DNA of 64,000 bases, from positions 62,001-126,000 of the forward strand of contig NZ_AAWS01000011.1 of assembly GCF_000169175.1 (NCBI RefSeq). The letters are read 5' to 3'. Under the pieces are notes generated by a model. The model did not search any database. It saw only the letters and a program-made list of their open reading frames with translations, and was not told where the DNA came from. Origin of the DNA: Microscilla marina ATCC 23134. Lineage in GTDB: Bacteria; Bacteroidota; Bacteroidia; Cytophagales; Microscillaceae. The stretch's first letter is position 1. Every line of letters starts with the position of its first letter. Shown here piece after piece: positions 16,005 through 25,539 of the stretch. The position numbers and the translations under genes are program-made.

Positions 16005-18929
16005 ATGAAAGTATCCACTACACAACCCTTTCAGTTAGTATATTCGTTGTTCGAGCACCAATACCTGGGATATTTGTTTGACTCTTATGTAGTGCAGCGA
16101 AACTCCAAAGGTGAGCTTACTTATCAGCATCAAAACATTTCATCGCAAAACGCCCGCGAGTTTGGGCGGGGGCTCAATGAGGTAGACTATGAACTGATAG
16201 AGCTGATTGATGCCATTCAACAAGAAACCATTGTTAAGAAGTTTTATAACAAGAAAATAAAAACCAATGATTTTTTTCTAAAGATATACGATCCCGAAAA
16301 AGGCGATAAAGCACTACAAGAGAGTATTGCCAACTATGTAAAAGTGCGTCGGGCAAAAATTTTATCATTGCTTGAAGACAAAATGGTGTTTGAAATGGGA
16401 CGTGATGGAGAACCCACCTGGAAACAACTCGAAATAGCCTCCGAAGCCGCTACTGTGTTATTTCATTTTCGTAGAAACGAAGAAAATACCCATTATTTTC
16501 CTACGATCAAGTACCAAGGAGAAAAGCTTGATTTTCAATATAAAAATGCCATTGTGGTGTGTAATGAGCCTGCGTGGTTGTTGTTAGACAAAACGCTGCA
16601 CTACTTTGCCAATGGCATAGATGGGAAAAAGATTCAGCCTTTTTTGAACAAAAAATTTATATTGATACCTCGCAAGGTAGAAGACACCTACTATCGCAAA
16701 TTTGTAGCACCCCTGGTAGCATCATTTGACGTTTATGCCAAGGGATTTAAAATCGTTTCGCGCAGCTTCGAGGCACAACCTGTGCTTACTTTTTCTGAGT
16801 ATTATACCGATGATGCTGCGGGTGATTTGTTTGGTAATAATGACAAGGATGCACCGCGTAACTATAAGGTATTGTTTGAGTTAAGTTTTCAGTACGATCG
16901 GTTTAGGTTCAAAGCTGATAAACAACCAGAAGTAAATGTAGAGGTAGAGCAAGAAGGTACTGATTATACTTTTTTTAGAATACGCCGCAAGACAAATTAT
17001 GAAACTAACATTATAAAATTGCTCAAAGACCAAGAGTTGCCGCTCAAAAACGGCTATGTACTCTTGGGCAAAGAGGCGGCCTTTAGTTGGATCAATGAGC
17101 ATACCCAATTGCTAGAAGAACACGGTTTTAGGGTAGAACAAAACACCCGTAACACCAAAAAATATTTTTTGGGCAAAGCAGAAATCAAGGTGGAGATCAA
17201 AGAGAACAAAGACTGGTTTGATATTTATGCTACGGTAAGGTTTGGTGAGTTCGCAATTCCATTTTTTGAACTGCGTCAGCTTATTTTGCAAAAGAAAACC
17301 GAGTTTGCTTTGCCCAATGGCGAAATTGCCATTATACCCGAAGCCTGGCTGGCACAATATGCCGAATTGCTTGCTTTTTCGGAAGCGCGTGATGCAGAGA
17401 ATATCCAATTAAAAAAGCACCATTTGTCTTTGATTCAAGACCTCAAAAATGGAAAACATGCCAAGGTAACTCTGAACCGCAAACTGGCGCAGTTCCGCGA
17501 CTTTGAGAAAATAGCCAAAGCCGAACCCCCGCAAAGTTTTAATGGTAGTTTGCGTCCCTATCAGCAAGCGGGCTATGACTGGCTCAATTTCTTGAACGAG
17601 TATCGTTTTGGTGGTTGCCTTGCCGATGATATGGGCTTAGGTAAAACCATTCAGGCGCTTGCCTTGCTCCAGGCTCAAAAAGAGCAAGGAATTACTCAGG
17701 CATCGTTGCTTATTATTCCTACTTCGTTGATTTACAATTGGCAGTTAGAAGCCCATAAGTTTGTGCCCAACCTCAAAATATTTGTATACACAGGTACCAC
17801 CCGGAAAAAAAATGTAGCGCAGTTTCAGCATTACGACCTAGTGGTTACTTCGTATGGCATTACACGCATCGATATTGACATTTTGATGGACTACCAGTTC
17901 AACTATGTCATTCTGGACGAGTCACAGGCAATCAAAAACCCCTCCGCCGCAGTTACCAAAGCCGTGAAGCAATTGCGCTCAAAACATCGTTTAATTTTAA
18001 CCGGAACCCCACTTGAAAATACCACACTGGATTTATGGTCACAAATTTCATTTATTAATCCTGGTTTATTAGGCTCACAGGCATTTTTTAAGAAAGAGTA
18101 TTTGTTGCCCATTGAGAAGAAAAACGACATGGAGAAACTAGCCAAGCTCAAGAGCGTTATCAAACCTTTTATTTTACGTCGTTTGAAAAGCCAGGTGGCG
18201 ACTGAGTTGCCCGAAAAAATAGAGAATGTACAGTATTGTGCCATGACCCACGAACAAGAAAAAGCCTACGAAAAAGTAAAGTCACAGTACCGTAACGAGA
18301 TTCTTAAGCAAATAGAAAGCAGTGGAATGGCAAAAACCCAGTTTTTATTATTGCAGGGACTTACTAAGTTGCGTCAACTTGCCAACCACCCACGTATGAT
18401 TGATCAAGGCTATGAGGAGAGTTCGGGTAAGATGGATGATATTTTATATAAGCTGGAGAGCATCATTGGCAATGGGCACAAAGTGTTGGTGTTTAGCCAG
18501 TTTGTAAAACATTTACAGTTGCTAAAAAATGCGTTTGAAGAAAGACAATGGCGATTTGCTTACTTAGATGGTTCTACCAAAAATCGCCAGCAACAAGTAG
18601 AGCAGTTTCAGACCAATGACGAAATCCAATTGTTTTTGATCTCGCTCAAAGCGGGTGGGGTAGGGCTCAACCTTACGGCTGCCGAGTATGTGTTTTTGTT
18701 GGATCCCTGGTGGAATCCTGCCATTGAAGCACAAGCGGTTGATCGTGCTCACCGCATAGGGCAAGAAAACACGGTGTTTACCTATAAATTTATTACCAAG
18801 GGTACCGTAGAAGAAAAGATTCTTGCTTTGCAAACCAACAAAAGGCGCTTAGCGCAAGACCTGATTACTACCGAAGAGAGCTTTATCAAGAGTTTGACTA
18901 AAGAAGATGTATTGAGTTTGCTGGATTAA
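16005..18929 (+). CDS. SNF2-family DEAD/DEAH-box helicase
   Basis: 974 aa from the ATG at 16005; a TTG seven codons upstream is possible but less likely. Residues 1-500 form an N-terminal region with little known similarity, as in other bacterial Snf2 proteins. The ATPase core has LADDMGLGKTIQ (Walker A, near 540), LDESQAIKN (DEAH-like box, near 638), LTGTPLENT, and a C-terminal helicase lobe with SLKAGGVGLNLT, DPWWNPAIEAQAVDRAHRIGQ. It is an ATP-driven DNA translocase or remodeller; the bacterial role is generally unknown. Monocistronic; the next gene follows after 73 bp. Confidence 0.93.
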   Translation: MKVSTTQPFQLVYSLFEHQYLGYLFDSYVVQRNSKGELTYQHQNISSQNAREFGRGLNEVDYELIELIDAIQQETIVKKFYNKKIKTNDFFLKIYDPEKGDKALQESIANYVKVRRAKILSLLEDKMVFEMGRDGEPTWKQLEIASEAATVLFHFRRNEENTHYFPTIKYQGEKLDFQYKNAIVVCNEPAWLLLDKTLHYFANGIDGKKIQPFLNKKFILIPRKVEDTYYRKFVAPLVASFDVYAKGFKIVSRSFEAQPVLTFSEYYTDDAAGDLFGNNDKDAPRNYKVLFELSFQYDRFRFKADKQPEVNVEVEQEGTDYTFFRIRRKTNYETNIIKLLKDQELPLKNGYVLLGKEAAFSWINEHTQLLEEHGFRVEQNTRNTKKYFLGKAEIKVEIKENKDWFDIYATVRFGEFAIPFFELRQLILQKKTEFALPNGEIAIIPEAWLAQYAELLAFSEARDAENIQLKKHHLSLIQDLKNGKHAKVTLNRKLAQFRDFEKIAKAEPPQSFNGSLRPYQQAGYDWLNFLNEYRFGGCLADDMGLGKTIQALALLQAQKEQGITQASLLIIPTSLIYNWQLEAHKFVPNLKIFVYTGTTRKKNVAQFQHYDLVVTSYGITRIDIDILMDYQFNYVILDESQAIKNPSAAVTKAVKQLRSKHRLILTGTPLENTTLDLWSQISFINPGLLGSQAFFKKEYLLPIEKKNDMEKLAKLKSVIKPFILRRLKSQVATELPEKIENVQYCAMTHEQEKAYEKVKSQYRNEILKQIESSGMAKTQFLLLQGLTKLRQLANHPRMIDQGYEESSGKMDDILYKLESIIGNGHKVLVFSQFVKHLQLLKNAFEERQWRFAYLDGSTKNRQQQVEQFQTNDEIQLFLISLKAGGVGLNLTAAEYVFLLDPWWNPAIEAQAVDRAHRIGQENTVFTYKFITKGTVEEKILALQTNKRRLAQDLITTEESFIKSLTKEDVLSLLD

Positions 18930-19002
18930 GCAAGGGAGAGGATAAGTAGCCGAAAGTATTCGTAGTTGATTATTATTATGTTGATCATTCATATTTTATT
19001 TC

Positions 19003-20160
19003 ATGAAAAAAGTACTTCAATATTTTCTTTTTTTTGCGGGGTGTTTGGGTTGGGTATTGCCTCTACCTGCGCAACAAATGTTTGATTATAGTAAGCGTGA
19101 ATACACACGTGATTTTAAGTTAGATTTCTTGATCAGTCAAAATATACCAGACCAAGAAATTTTGTATAAAGACCGGTTGAGGGTATTGGATCAAACATTA
19201 AAAGCACAATCCACTATTTTTCTAGGAGACTTTGTAGCTGAAAGAGTTAAATTTGAAAAGACTGTCAATTTATCAAATGCTACTTTCAGCAAAAACGCTA
19301 ATTTTTATGGGGCAAGATTTGATAGCCTGGTCAATTTTTCTAAAGCCAGTTTTCAAGACCTTGCCATATTTGAAGCGGTGTCGTTTCGAGATACGGTAGA
19401 CTTTAGTAAAGCAGTATTTCAGAAGAAGCTATTGCTTTCTGATGCTTCTTTTGCAAAAGTGGTTAGCTTTAGTGGGGCTCAGTTGCCTCAGCATATATTG
19501 TTGGTAAACGTAAAGGTAAAAAACGGGGCTGTTCTTGACTTTCGGAAAGTAAAGCAAGCAAAGGTGTTATACAAAATCGATATAAGGAAGGCTGACGTTC
19601 AATCCATGATTTTTGATTATACTAAGTTTCAAATATATTTCGATTCAGAGTATGCATCGAGTGAGCTAGACGATTACACTTATATGAGGCAAGCTTACCA
19701 ACAACTTATAAAACAACAAGAAAAATATGGTTTTGAGGCAGGCTACCATAAGGCATTGGCAGAATACAATGCGTGGAAAAGTGGCATACAGGGATACCTT
19801 GACGAAACAGGAGAGACCGAAGAAAAAAAATATAAAAGTTTTCTCGAATTTTTTGAGAGTAACAATTTTTGGGTAAACTTTTGGCCATTTATAATCTTAC
19901 TCATTATTTATGTATGGGGCATAAAGTATCGTAAGGCGATCATGAGAGCTGGGCGAACCTCTGCTGCTTTGTCTACCCCGACTATATCAACTTCTCCTCC
20001 CTCACCTTCAAAAACAGTAGTGTTGGAAAATGAGATCGTGCAAAATGTAAAGCAGGGAACCCAACTCTGGCAAAGCTACCAACCTGATTTGACCGATCAG
20101 CAGACTAATTTTTGGACACAATATGAAAGTTTGGTCAGAAAAGCCAAAAACCAAAGGTGA
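19003..20160 (+). CDS. Pentapeptide-repeat membrane protein
   Basis: 385 aa. A signal peptide or anchor (1-23, FFLFFAGCLGWVLPLPAQQ) is followed by degenerate pentapeptide repeats with F or L at the centre (about 60-170, e.g. VNLSNATFSKNANFYGARFDSLVNFSKASF), a helical stretch with TYMRQAYQQLIKQQEKYGFEAGYHKALAEY, one transmembrane helix (NFWVNFWPFIILLIIYVWG, about 288-306) and a Ser/Pro-rich cytoplasmic tail. The repeat region should be periplasmic and form a right-handed beta-helix. Function unknown; it may be co-transcribed with the helicase. Confidence 0.78.
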   Translation: MKKVLQYFLFFAGCLGWVLPLPAQQMFDYSKREYTRDFKLDFLISQNIPDQEILYKDRLRVLDQTLKAQSTIFLGDFVAERVKFEKTVNLSNATFSKNANFYGARFDSLVNFSKASFQDLAIFEAVSFRDTVDFSKAVFQKKLLLSDASFAKVVSFSGAQLPQHILLVNVKVKNGAVLDFRKVKQAKVLYKIDIRKADVQSMIFDYTKFQIYFDSEYASSELDDYTYMRQAYQQLIKQQEKYGFEAGYHKALAEYNAWKSGIQGYLDETGETEEKKYKSFLEFFESNNFWVNFWPFIILLIIYVWGIKYRKAIMRAGRTSAALSTPTISTSPPSPSKTVVLENEIVQNVKQGTQLWQSYQPDLTDQQTNFWTQYESLVRKAKNQR

Positions 20161-20235
20161 TGCGTGTTTTTAGTGTGCCCAAAAACTGTCATATTGCTCG
20201 AAACTTATTACCTTAACTACCGTATACAACCACTT

Positions 20236-20243
20236 TATATTTG
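20236..20243 (+). promoter_or_regulatory. Candidate -7 box of the WGR gene
   Basis: TATATTTG, a TAnnTTTG box, 87 bp before the start at 20330; no clear -33 TTTG at 19 bp spacing. Confidence 0.35.
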
Positions 20244-20329
20244 CCAGCCAACTAAATTTATTAAAACATCTCAACTGTGGTTGGTAAGAATAAAATTTTA
20301 CTCAAACCACCCAAATTAAAACCAACACC

Positions 20330-21754
20330 ATGACCAAAACATACCTGGAGCTTTCAGAAGATACTGGAGCTGCCCACAAGTTTTATGAAGTAGTAATAGA
20401 TGACACCGAACTTACTATTCGCTATGGGCGCATAGGCACTGACGGCACCAAGTCTACCAAAAGCTTTGCTACCAACGACGCAGCGGTAAAAGAAGCCAAC
20501 AAAAAAATAAAAGCCAAAAAGAGCAAAGGATATGCTGAGGCGGTAATAGGGCAAAGAAAAAAACGGGCAATTTCGCGCCGTAGCATAGCTTCTACCAAAT
20601 CTACCGCCAAAAAGTCACCTGTATTATGGAAGTTTGACTCAGGCTCGGCAGCCTTTGGTATTTACATAGATGACCGCTTTTGCTGGATGGGCAACGAAGA
20701 TGGTGCGGTGTATAAACTCAACCATCAGGGCGAAGTGCTCAACCAATATAAATTGCCCGATGGGGTGAAATGTATCATTGCCGACAGCGACTGGATTTAT
20801 GTGGGTTGTGACGATGGCAACGTATATGACCTCACTGGCAAGCTTCCACGCAAAGCGTATGAGATCAAAGAAGATGTAGATATCTATTGGCTAGACATCA
20901 ACAGTGGGCTGCTGGGGGTGTCGGACAGTGCTGGACAGGTAACTGTGATTGATTACGATGACGAAGAGCAATGGAGCAAGAAAAGCACTGGTTCCAGTGG
21001 TTGGATGGTGCGTTGCGACGATGCTGGGCGTGTATACCACGGGCATAGCAGCGGTGTGAGTTGTTACGATGGACAAACGGGTAACAACCTGTGGAACCAA
21101 GGCACCAAGGGCAGCGTAATGTTTGGTTGGCGTACTCAAGATACTGTATTAACGGGCTCTAGTAGTGCTTGGCTGGAGTTGTTTGACAAGGAAGGAGCAA
21201 AACTTGCCGAAATGAAGGGCGAAGGGGCTTTTTATTCTTGTGCTGCGTCTGACAATAACGAATTTATCTTTGGTGGTGATAGTTCCTCGTCGGTGTATTG
21301 CTTTGACAAAGCTGGCAAACGTCTCTGGAAACTTGCCACCACTTGTGGTTCGGCTTACTCTATGCAATACCACAACGAAAAGCTCTATATTGTGACTACC
21401 CATGGGGTACTTACTTGTATAGACGCCAGCGCCGAGGCAATCAAAAAGGCAGAAGAGGGAGAGTTACCACAGGTAAAAGATATTAAGGCGCCCAAAAAAC
21501 AAGTAGCCGTAGTAAATACTGATGTGCTCGAAGAGGCTGCCGATGATGCCCAGGGGGTATTGCTGAAGTGCATCAAAGAAGGGGGCAAACTAAGAGTAAG
21601 AGCTTTGTCGCCAGGGCATGAAGCCAACTGGAACGTGCAATTTCCGAAAAACCTGCGCAAAGAAGGCGCTACCTATTTGGTAGACGAAATCAGAGAATCG
21701 GGGCAGGGTGGTTTTTACCGTGTGTTTGGCAATATTTTTACTAAAAGCGAATAG
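20330..21754 (+). CDS. WGR domain plus beta-propeller protein
   Basis: 474 aa, cytoplasmic. Residues 1-70 are a WGR domain (FYEVVIDDTELTIRYGRIGTDGTKSTKSF; the WGR tripeptide reads YGR), a DNA- or nucleic-acid-binding module known from PARPs and bacterial MolR-type proteins. A Lys-rich linker (60-100) leads to about 300 residues of PQQ/WD-like repeats (VLWKFDSGSAAFGIYIDDRFCWMG, DWIYVGCDDGNVYDL, GWMVRCDDAGRVYHGHSSGVSCYDGQTGNNLWNQG, FIFGGDSSSSVYCFDKAGKRLWKL). The C-terminus (SPGHEANWNVQFPKNLRKEGATYLVDEI) may be another small domain. Role unknown. Confidence 0.82.
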   Translation: MTKTYLELSEDTGAAHKFYEVVIDDTELTIRYGRIGTDGTKSTKSFATNDAAVKEANKKIKAKKSKGYAEAVIGQRKKRAISRRSIASTKSTAKKSPVLWKFDSGSAAFGIYIDDRFCWMGNEDGAVYKLNHQGEVLNQYKLPDGVKCIIADSDWIYVGCDDGNVYDLTGKLPRKAYEIKEDVDIYWLDINSGLLGVSDSAGQVTVIDYDDEEQWSKKSTGSSGWMVRCDDAGRVYHGHSSGVSCYDGQTGNNLWNQGTKGSVMFGWRTQDTVLTGSSSAWLELFDKEGAKLAEMKGEGAFYSCAASDNNEFIFGGDSSSSVYCFDKAGKRLWKLATTCGSAYSMQYHNEKLYIVTTHGVLTCIDASAEAIKKAEEGELPQVKDIKAPKKQVAVVNTDVLEEAADDAQGVLLKCIKEGGKLRVRALSPGHEANWNVQFPKNLRKEGATYLVDEIRESGQGGFYRVFGNIFTKSE

Positions 21755-21862
21755 GTGAAAGCTTTTGTCTATACCTGGCAGGTTTTTTTAAACATGTCAG
21801 GTATAAATAACTGTAAAACACCTGTTTTCTTAAAGCAAACTTGGTAGGGTTTGATTTATAAT

Positions 21863-21960
21863 AAGTACCAAGACAGAATTAAATATACCTAATGAGTAGG
21901 TGTAATAGCCATATTATGAATGAGTTACCCTTACTTGTAGCTAATTACTTGCTGCTACTT
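21863..21960 (+). repeat. R2 palindromic repeat, copy 3
   Basis: 98 bp, from AAGTACCAAGACAG to GCTGCTACTT, with the shared core CCTAATGAGTAGGTGTAA and CTTACTTGTAGCTAATTAC. It ends 26 bp before the VanW gene start, much as copy 2 ends just before a start codon. Confidence 0.8.
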
Positions 21961-21986
21961 ATAACCTCTTAATCAGGTAAAAAAAA

Positions 21987-22805
21987 GTGACAAAATCGCG
22001 TAAACTGTTATCGCAAAGGCACCCTTGGTTGTACTTTATATCGGTGTGGGAAAAACGCCTGCGCAGGCAATTGAGTTGGCGCATAGACGGCAAAAGATAT
22101 ACCCAACAACTACAAGCCGAAAAGCTACCCTTTCGGGTAAAAAAGCATCAATCTAAATTATTGAAAAAGCTAGGTGAAACCGATATGCAACTGCAGTACA
22201 ACAAGGTAGACAACCTTAAGATTGTAGTAAGTAAAATCAATGGGATGATTATTCATCCTGGCGAAACCTTTTCCTTTTGTAAAACAGTAGGTTTGCCCAC
22301 TCGCAAAAAGGGATACAAAGAAGGAATGGAGCTGTCGTTTGGTAAACCTAGAGCTGGCGTAGGAGGGGGCATTTGCCAAAGTACCAACTTATTGCACTGG
22401 TTGGCGCTCCATTCTCCGCTCACCATTACCGAAAGGCACCACCATAGCATAGATCCTTTTCCCGACAATGGCAGGGTATTGCCTTGGGCAAGTGGGGCAG
22501 CAGTATTTTATAATTACATCGATTTTCAGCTCACCAACGACACCTCCTGGGCTTTTCAGATTAACCTTTGGCTGACTGATAAACTATTGGAAGGGGAGAT
22601 AAGGGTAAACGAAGAACTGGACTTTGCTTACCATGTAAAAGAACGCAACCATCGGTTTATAAAAAAAGAAGGTGCCTATTTTAGAACCAATGAGATATGG
22701 CGTCATAAAATTGCCAAGTTTAGAAGCGGAGCGTTGCTAGAGGAAGAGCTCATGTACAAAAACTATGGTAAGGTGATGTATGTGCCCAAAACATACCAAG
22801 AGTAG
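21987..22805 (+). CDS. VanW-family protein
   Basis: 272 aa from a GTG start (no ATG lies in a better place). The VanW core is plain: INGMIIHPGETFSFCKTVG, RAGVGGGICQSTNLLHWLALHSPL and ERHHHSIDPFPDNGRVLPWASGA. VanW was named from vancomycin-resistance clusters, but its biochemical role is unknown and no other van genes lie here. No signal peptide is seen. The transcript may start in or after the R2 repeat immediately upstream. Confidence 0.87.
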   Translation: MTKSRKLLSQRHPWLYFISVWEKRLRRQLSWRIDGKRYTQQLQAEKLPFRVKKHQSKLLKKLGETDMQLQYNKVDNLKIVVSKINGMIIHPGETFSFCKTVGLPTRKKGYKEGMELSFGKPRAGVGGGICQSTNLLHWLALHSPLTITERHHHSIDPFPDNGRVLPWASGAAVFYNYIDFQLTNDTSWAFQINLWLTDKLLEGEIRVNEELDFAYHVKERNHRFIKKEGAYFRTNEIWRHKIAKFRSGALLEEELMYKNYGKVMYVPKTYQE

Positions 22806-22843
22806 GCTTGACCAATGGTAAGGGAACTATTTTTAAACACTCA

Positions 22844-23257
22844 TTATTTTATAATCCCTTCAAGTTTTTTAGCTTTTTCATCTTCGTTCATTGACTTTAG
22901 TTTTTCTACAATATCTGCCAAACCTGAGTCTTTAGACATCCCCAACCGCTGCGCAACGGTTTTGCGAATCCAATTGCTTTGTGGGTTACTTTCTCTGTTG
23001 GCTTTGAGCTTTGCAAATCTGTGGCGAGTTCTTACCAACTCATCATATAAAATATTTTCCAATGTTTTCATAAATTCATCTTCTATTACTTTAACGGATT
23101 GTTGCCATTGAGTGACATTCATTTCGGCTTCAATCCGGTTTCTTCCTGCCAACTCACTTCGTTCCAGAAGATCACGAAAAAAATCAATTTTACTCTCGAA
23201 CTCCATTTTTTCGTCTTCTCTCCTGTCAATGATACCCTGTAACTCCTCTTTTTCCAT
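22844..23257 (-). CDS. Hypothetical coiled-coil protein
   Basis: 137 aa, highly charged, almost entirely helical (EKEELQGIIDRREDEKMEFESKIDFF; KVIEDEFMKTLENILYDELVRTRHRFAKLKANRE). No signal or membrane segment. I do not recognise the family. It is convergent with the VanW gene, 38 bp apart. Composition and length speak for a real gene. Confidence 0.65.
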   Translation of the reverse strand: MEKEELQGIIDRREDEKMEFESKIDFFRDLLERSELAGRNRIEAEMNVTQWQQSVKVIEDEFMKTLENILYDELVRTRHRFAKLKANRESNPQSNWIRKTVAQRLGMSKDSGLADIVEKLKSMNEDEKAKKLEGIIK

Positions 23258-23362
23258 AAACTATTTGTTTTAAAGGTTGGACAAGATTACATAGTCTAAT
23301 GAAAAGACAAAACACGATTTGGCACAAGCCTACACAACTTTCTTTGTTGGTTAAAGCAGGCA

Positions 23363-23395
23363 TTGACACAATTCCTAAAAACTTTTCTATATTTG
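23363..23395 (+). promoter_or_regulatory. Candidate promoter of glnS
   Basis: TTGACA (23363-23368) and TATATTTG (23388-23395). The -7 box fits the Bacteroidota consensus; the spacing is longer than the usual 19 bp. Confidence 0.45.
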
Positions 23396-23405
23396 TAAAT
23401 CACCT

Positions 23406-23442
23406 AAAGGTAAAGGCTTATAAGCATAAAGTCTTTACCTTT
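23406..23442 (+). terminator. Hairpin in the glnS leader
   Basis: AAAGGTAAAG (23406-23415) and CTTTACCTTT (23433-23442) form a perfect 10-bp stem; the loop contains its own small palindrome GCTTATAAGC. A T-rich tail follows. It begins about 11 nt after the -7 box, so it would lie at the extreme 5' end of the glnS mRNA; attenuation or mRNA protection are both possible. Confidence 0.55.
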
Positions 23443-23579
23443 ATTTATTATCAATACTTTGCTGTTTTTCAGTTGAATAGTGCTTGGCACCTAAGGACTT
23501 GCGACTTGTAGCTAATTGCTAGCAGCTGAATACTGTGGGTTATTATGTTTTATCAGAAAAAATTTAATCAAAGCGAAAA

Positions 23580-25424
23580 ATGAGTACCGCAACCGAAGAA
23601 AAAGAACCGAAGGAATCGCTCAACTTTATCGAGATAAAGATTGAGGAAGACATTGCCAATAATAAGCACGGTGGCAAAGTCCAGACAAGATTTCCGCCCG
23701 AACCAAATGGTTTTTTGCACATTGGACACGCCAAGTCTATTGTGGTAAACTTTGGGATTGCACAAAAGTACCAGGGGGCTTGTAACCTGCGCTTTGACGA
23801 CACCAACCCTCTTACCGAAGACACCAAGTATGTAGAGGCGATCAAAAAAGACATTGAGTGGTTGGGCTACAAGTGGAACGGCAGTGTGTGCTATACTTCC
23901 GACTATTTTGATCAATTATACGAATTTGCTATCAAGCTCATCAAAGCTGGTTTGGCGTATGTTGACGACTCAGATGCTGAAACCATTGCCAAAGAAAAAG
24001 GAACGCCTACCCAGCCTGGGGTAGAGAACGAATACCGCTCGCGCTCGATTGCCGAAAACCTGCAATTGTTTGAAGAAATGAGACAGGGCAACCACCCCAA
24101 CGGCTCTAAGGTGTTGCGGGCAAAAATAGACATGGCTTCGCCCAATATGCATTTGCGTGACCCTTATTTGTACCGCATCATTACCGATAAACCCCACCAC
24201 CGCACGGGCGACAAGTGGAAGATTTACCCTACCTATGACTTTGCCCATGGGCAGTCAGATGCTATAGAAGAGGTTACTCACTCGTTGTGTACGCTAGAGT
24301 TTGAGGTGCACCGTCCTTTGTATGAGTGGTTGATAGAAAAGTTGGGCATTTTCCCCTCTAAGCAAACTGAATTTGCCCGTTTGAACTTGTCGTATACAAT
24401 GATGAGTAAGCGCAACTTGCGACAGCTAGTAAACGAGCAAGTGGTAGACGGTTGGGACGACCCTCGTATGCCTACCATCTCGGCTTTGCGTCGCCGTGGG
24501 TATACTTCATCCTCTATTCGCAACTTTGCCGAAAAAGTAGGGGTGGCACGCCGCGAAAACCTGATAGATGTGTCGTTGCTAGAGCACAGCATTCGCGAAG
24601 ACCTCAACAAAACAGTGCCTAGAGTAATGGCAGTGCTTAAGCCGCTCAAGGTGGTGATAACGAACTACCCCGAAGACAAAACCGAAACTTTGGTGCTAGA
24701 AAACAGCCCCGAAGACGAGAGTTTGGGCAAACGTGAGGTGCCTTTTGGCAGAGAGCTATACATAGAGCAAGACGACTTTATGGAAGATGCACCTAAGAAG
24801 TTTTTCCGCTTGGCACCCGAGCGCGAAGTACGCCTTAAGGGGGCTTACATCATTAAGTGTGAAGAGGTGATCAAAGACGACACGGGCAAAGTGATAGAGC
24901 TGCGTTGTACTTATGATGAAAACTCGAAAAGTGGAGAAGACACCAGCGGTAAGAAAGTAAAAGGCGTGTTGCATTGGGTGTCGGCAAGCCACGCCATAGA
25001 TGCCGAAGTACGCTTATACGACCGTTTGTTTAATGTAGAGCAGCCGGGCAGCCAAGCCAAAAAAGAAGGCAAAGAATTTACTGCATTTTTGAATCCCGAT
25101 TCGTTAGAAATATTGCAAAACTGCAAGCTGGAGCCCAGCCTCAAAAGCTCGAAACCAGGCGACCAAATGCAATTTCAGCGTTTGGGTTATTTTTGTGTAG
25201 ACACTCAGTTTACTACCAACGACAAGTTGGTGTTTAACCGTACCGTGTCGTTGAAAGATGGATGGGCAAAAAAGAACAAGCCCGCCCAAAATCAACCAAA
25301 ACAAGGACAGCCCAACCCTAATAAGAAAAAGAAGAAGAAAAAAGAAAAGAACCGAGGTACGCAGTTTCCCGGAGCACAAAACCAAGCCCCTGGTAAGCCA
25401 AATGAACCAAAAACAGACAGTTAA
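23580..25424 (+). CDS. glnS: Glutamine--tRNA ligase with a lysine-rich tail
   Basis: 614 aa, class Ib synthetase that charges tRNA-Gln. HIGH is at 47-50 (PPEPNGFLHIGHAKS), the KMSKS-like loop is MMSKRNLR (about 274-281), and GWDDPRMPTISALRRRGYT and the two anticodon-binding beta-barrels follow. Residues from about 560 on are an extra low-complexity tail rich in Pro, Asn, Gln and Lys with a run of seven Lys; E. coli GlnRS, about 60 residues shorter, has no such tail. The tail might help RNA binding. Confidence 0.95.
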   Translation: MSTATEEKEPKESLNFIEIKIEEDIANNKHGGKVQTRFPPEPNGFLHIGHAKSIVVNFGIAQKYQGACNLRFDDTNPLTEDTKYVEAIKKDIEWLGYKWNGSVCYTSDYFDQLYEFAIKLIKAGLAYVDDSDAETIAKEKGTPTQPGVENEYRSRSIAENLQLFEEMRQGNHPNGSKVLRAKIDMASPNMHLRDPYLYRIITDKPHHRTGDKWKIYPTYDFAHGQSDAIEEVTHSLCTLEFEVHRPLYEWLIEKLGIFPSKQTEFARLNLSYTMMSKRNLRQLVNEQVVDGWDDPRMPTISALRRRGYTSSSIRNFAEKVGVARRENLIDVSLLEHSIREDLNKTVPRVMAVLKPLKVVITNYPEDKTETLVLENSPEDESLGKREVPFGRELYIEQDDFMEDAPKKFFRLAPEREVRLKGAYIIKCEEVIKDDTGKVIELRCTYDENSKSGEDTSGKKVKGVLHWVSASHAIDAEVRLYDRLFNVEQPGSQAKKEGKEFTAFLNPDSLEILQNCKLEPSLKSSKPGDQMQFQRLGYFCVDTQFTTNDKLVFNRTVSLKDGWAKKNKPAQNQPKQGQPNPNKKKKKKKEKNRGTQFPGAQNQAPGKPNEPKTDS

Positions 25425-25451
25425 GTTATTACTTACCGTATTGTAATAGAA

Positions 25452-25498
25452 AACTAAACCACCCTGTGCTTTGCTTTCAGTACAGGGTGGTTTAGTTT
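25452..25498. terminator. Bidirectional terminator after glnS
   Basis: CTAAACCACCCTGT (25454-25467) pairs perfectly with ACAGGGTGGTTTAG (25482-25495). It lies between convergent genes. Confidence 0.8.
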
Positions 25499-25539
25499 GG
25501 TACCATTCCTAAGCCATTACTTAACTTAGCCTTATTTCA

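Larger units (their letters stand above)
23258..23579. other. Divergent intergenic region upstream of glnS, 322 bp
   Basis: Holds a candidate promoter (23363-23395), a hairpin directly behind it (23406-23442) and, at about 23505-23530, a fragment resembling the right end of the R2 repeat (CTTGTAGCTAATTGCT). Confidence 0.55.
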
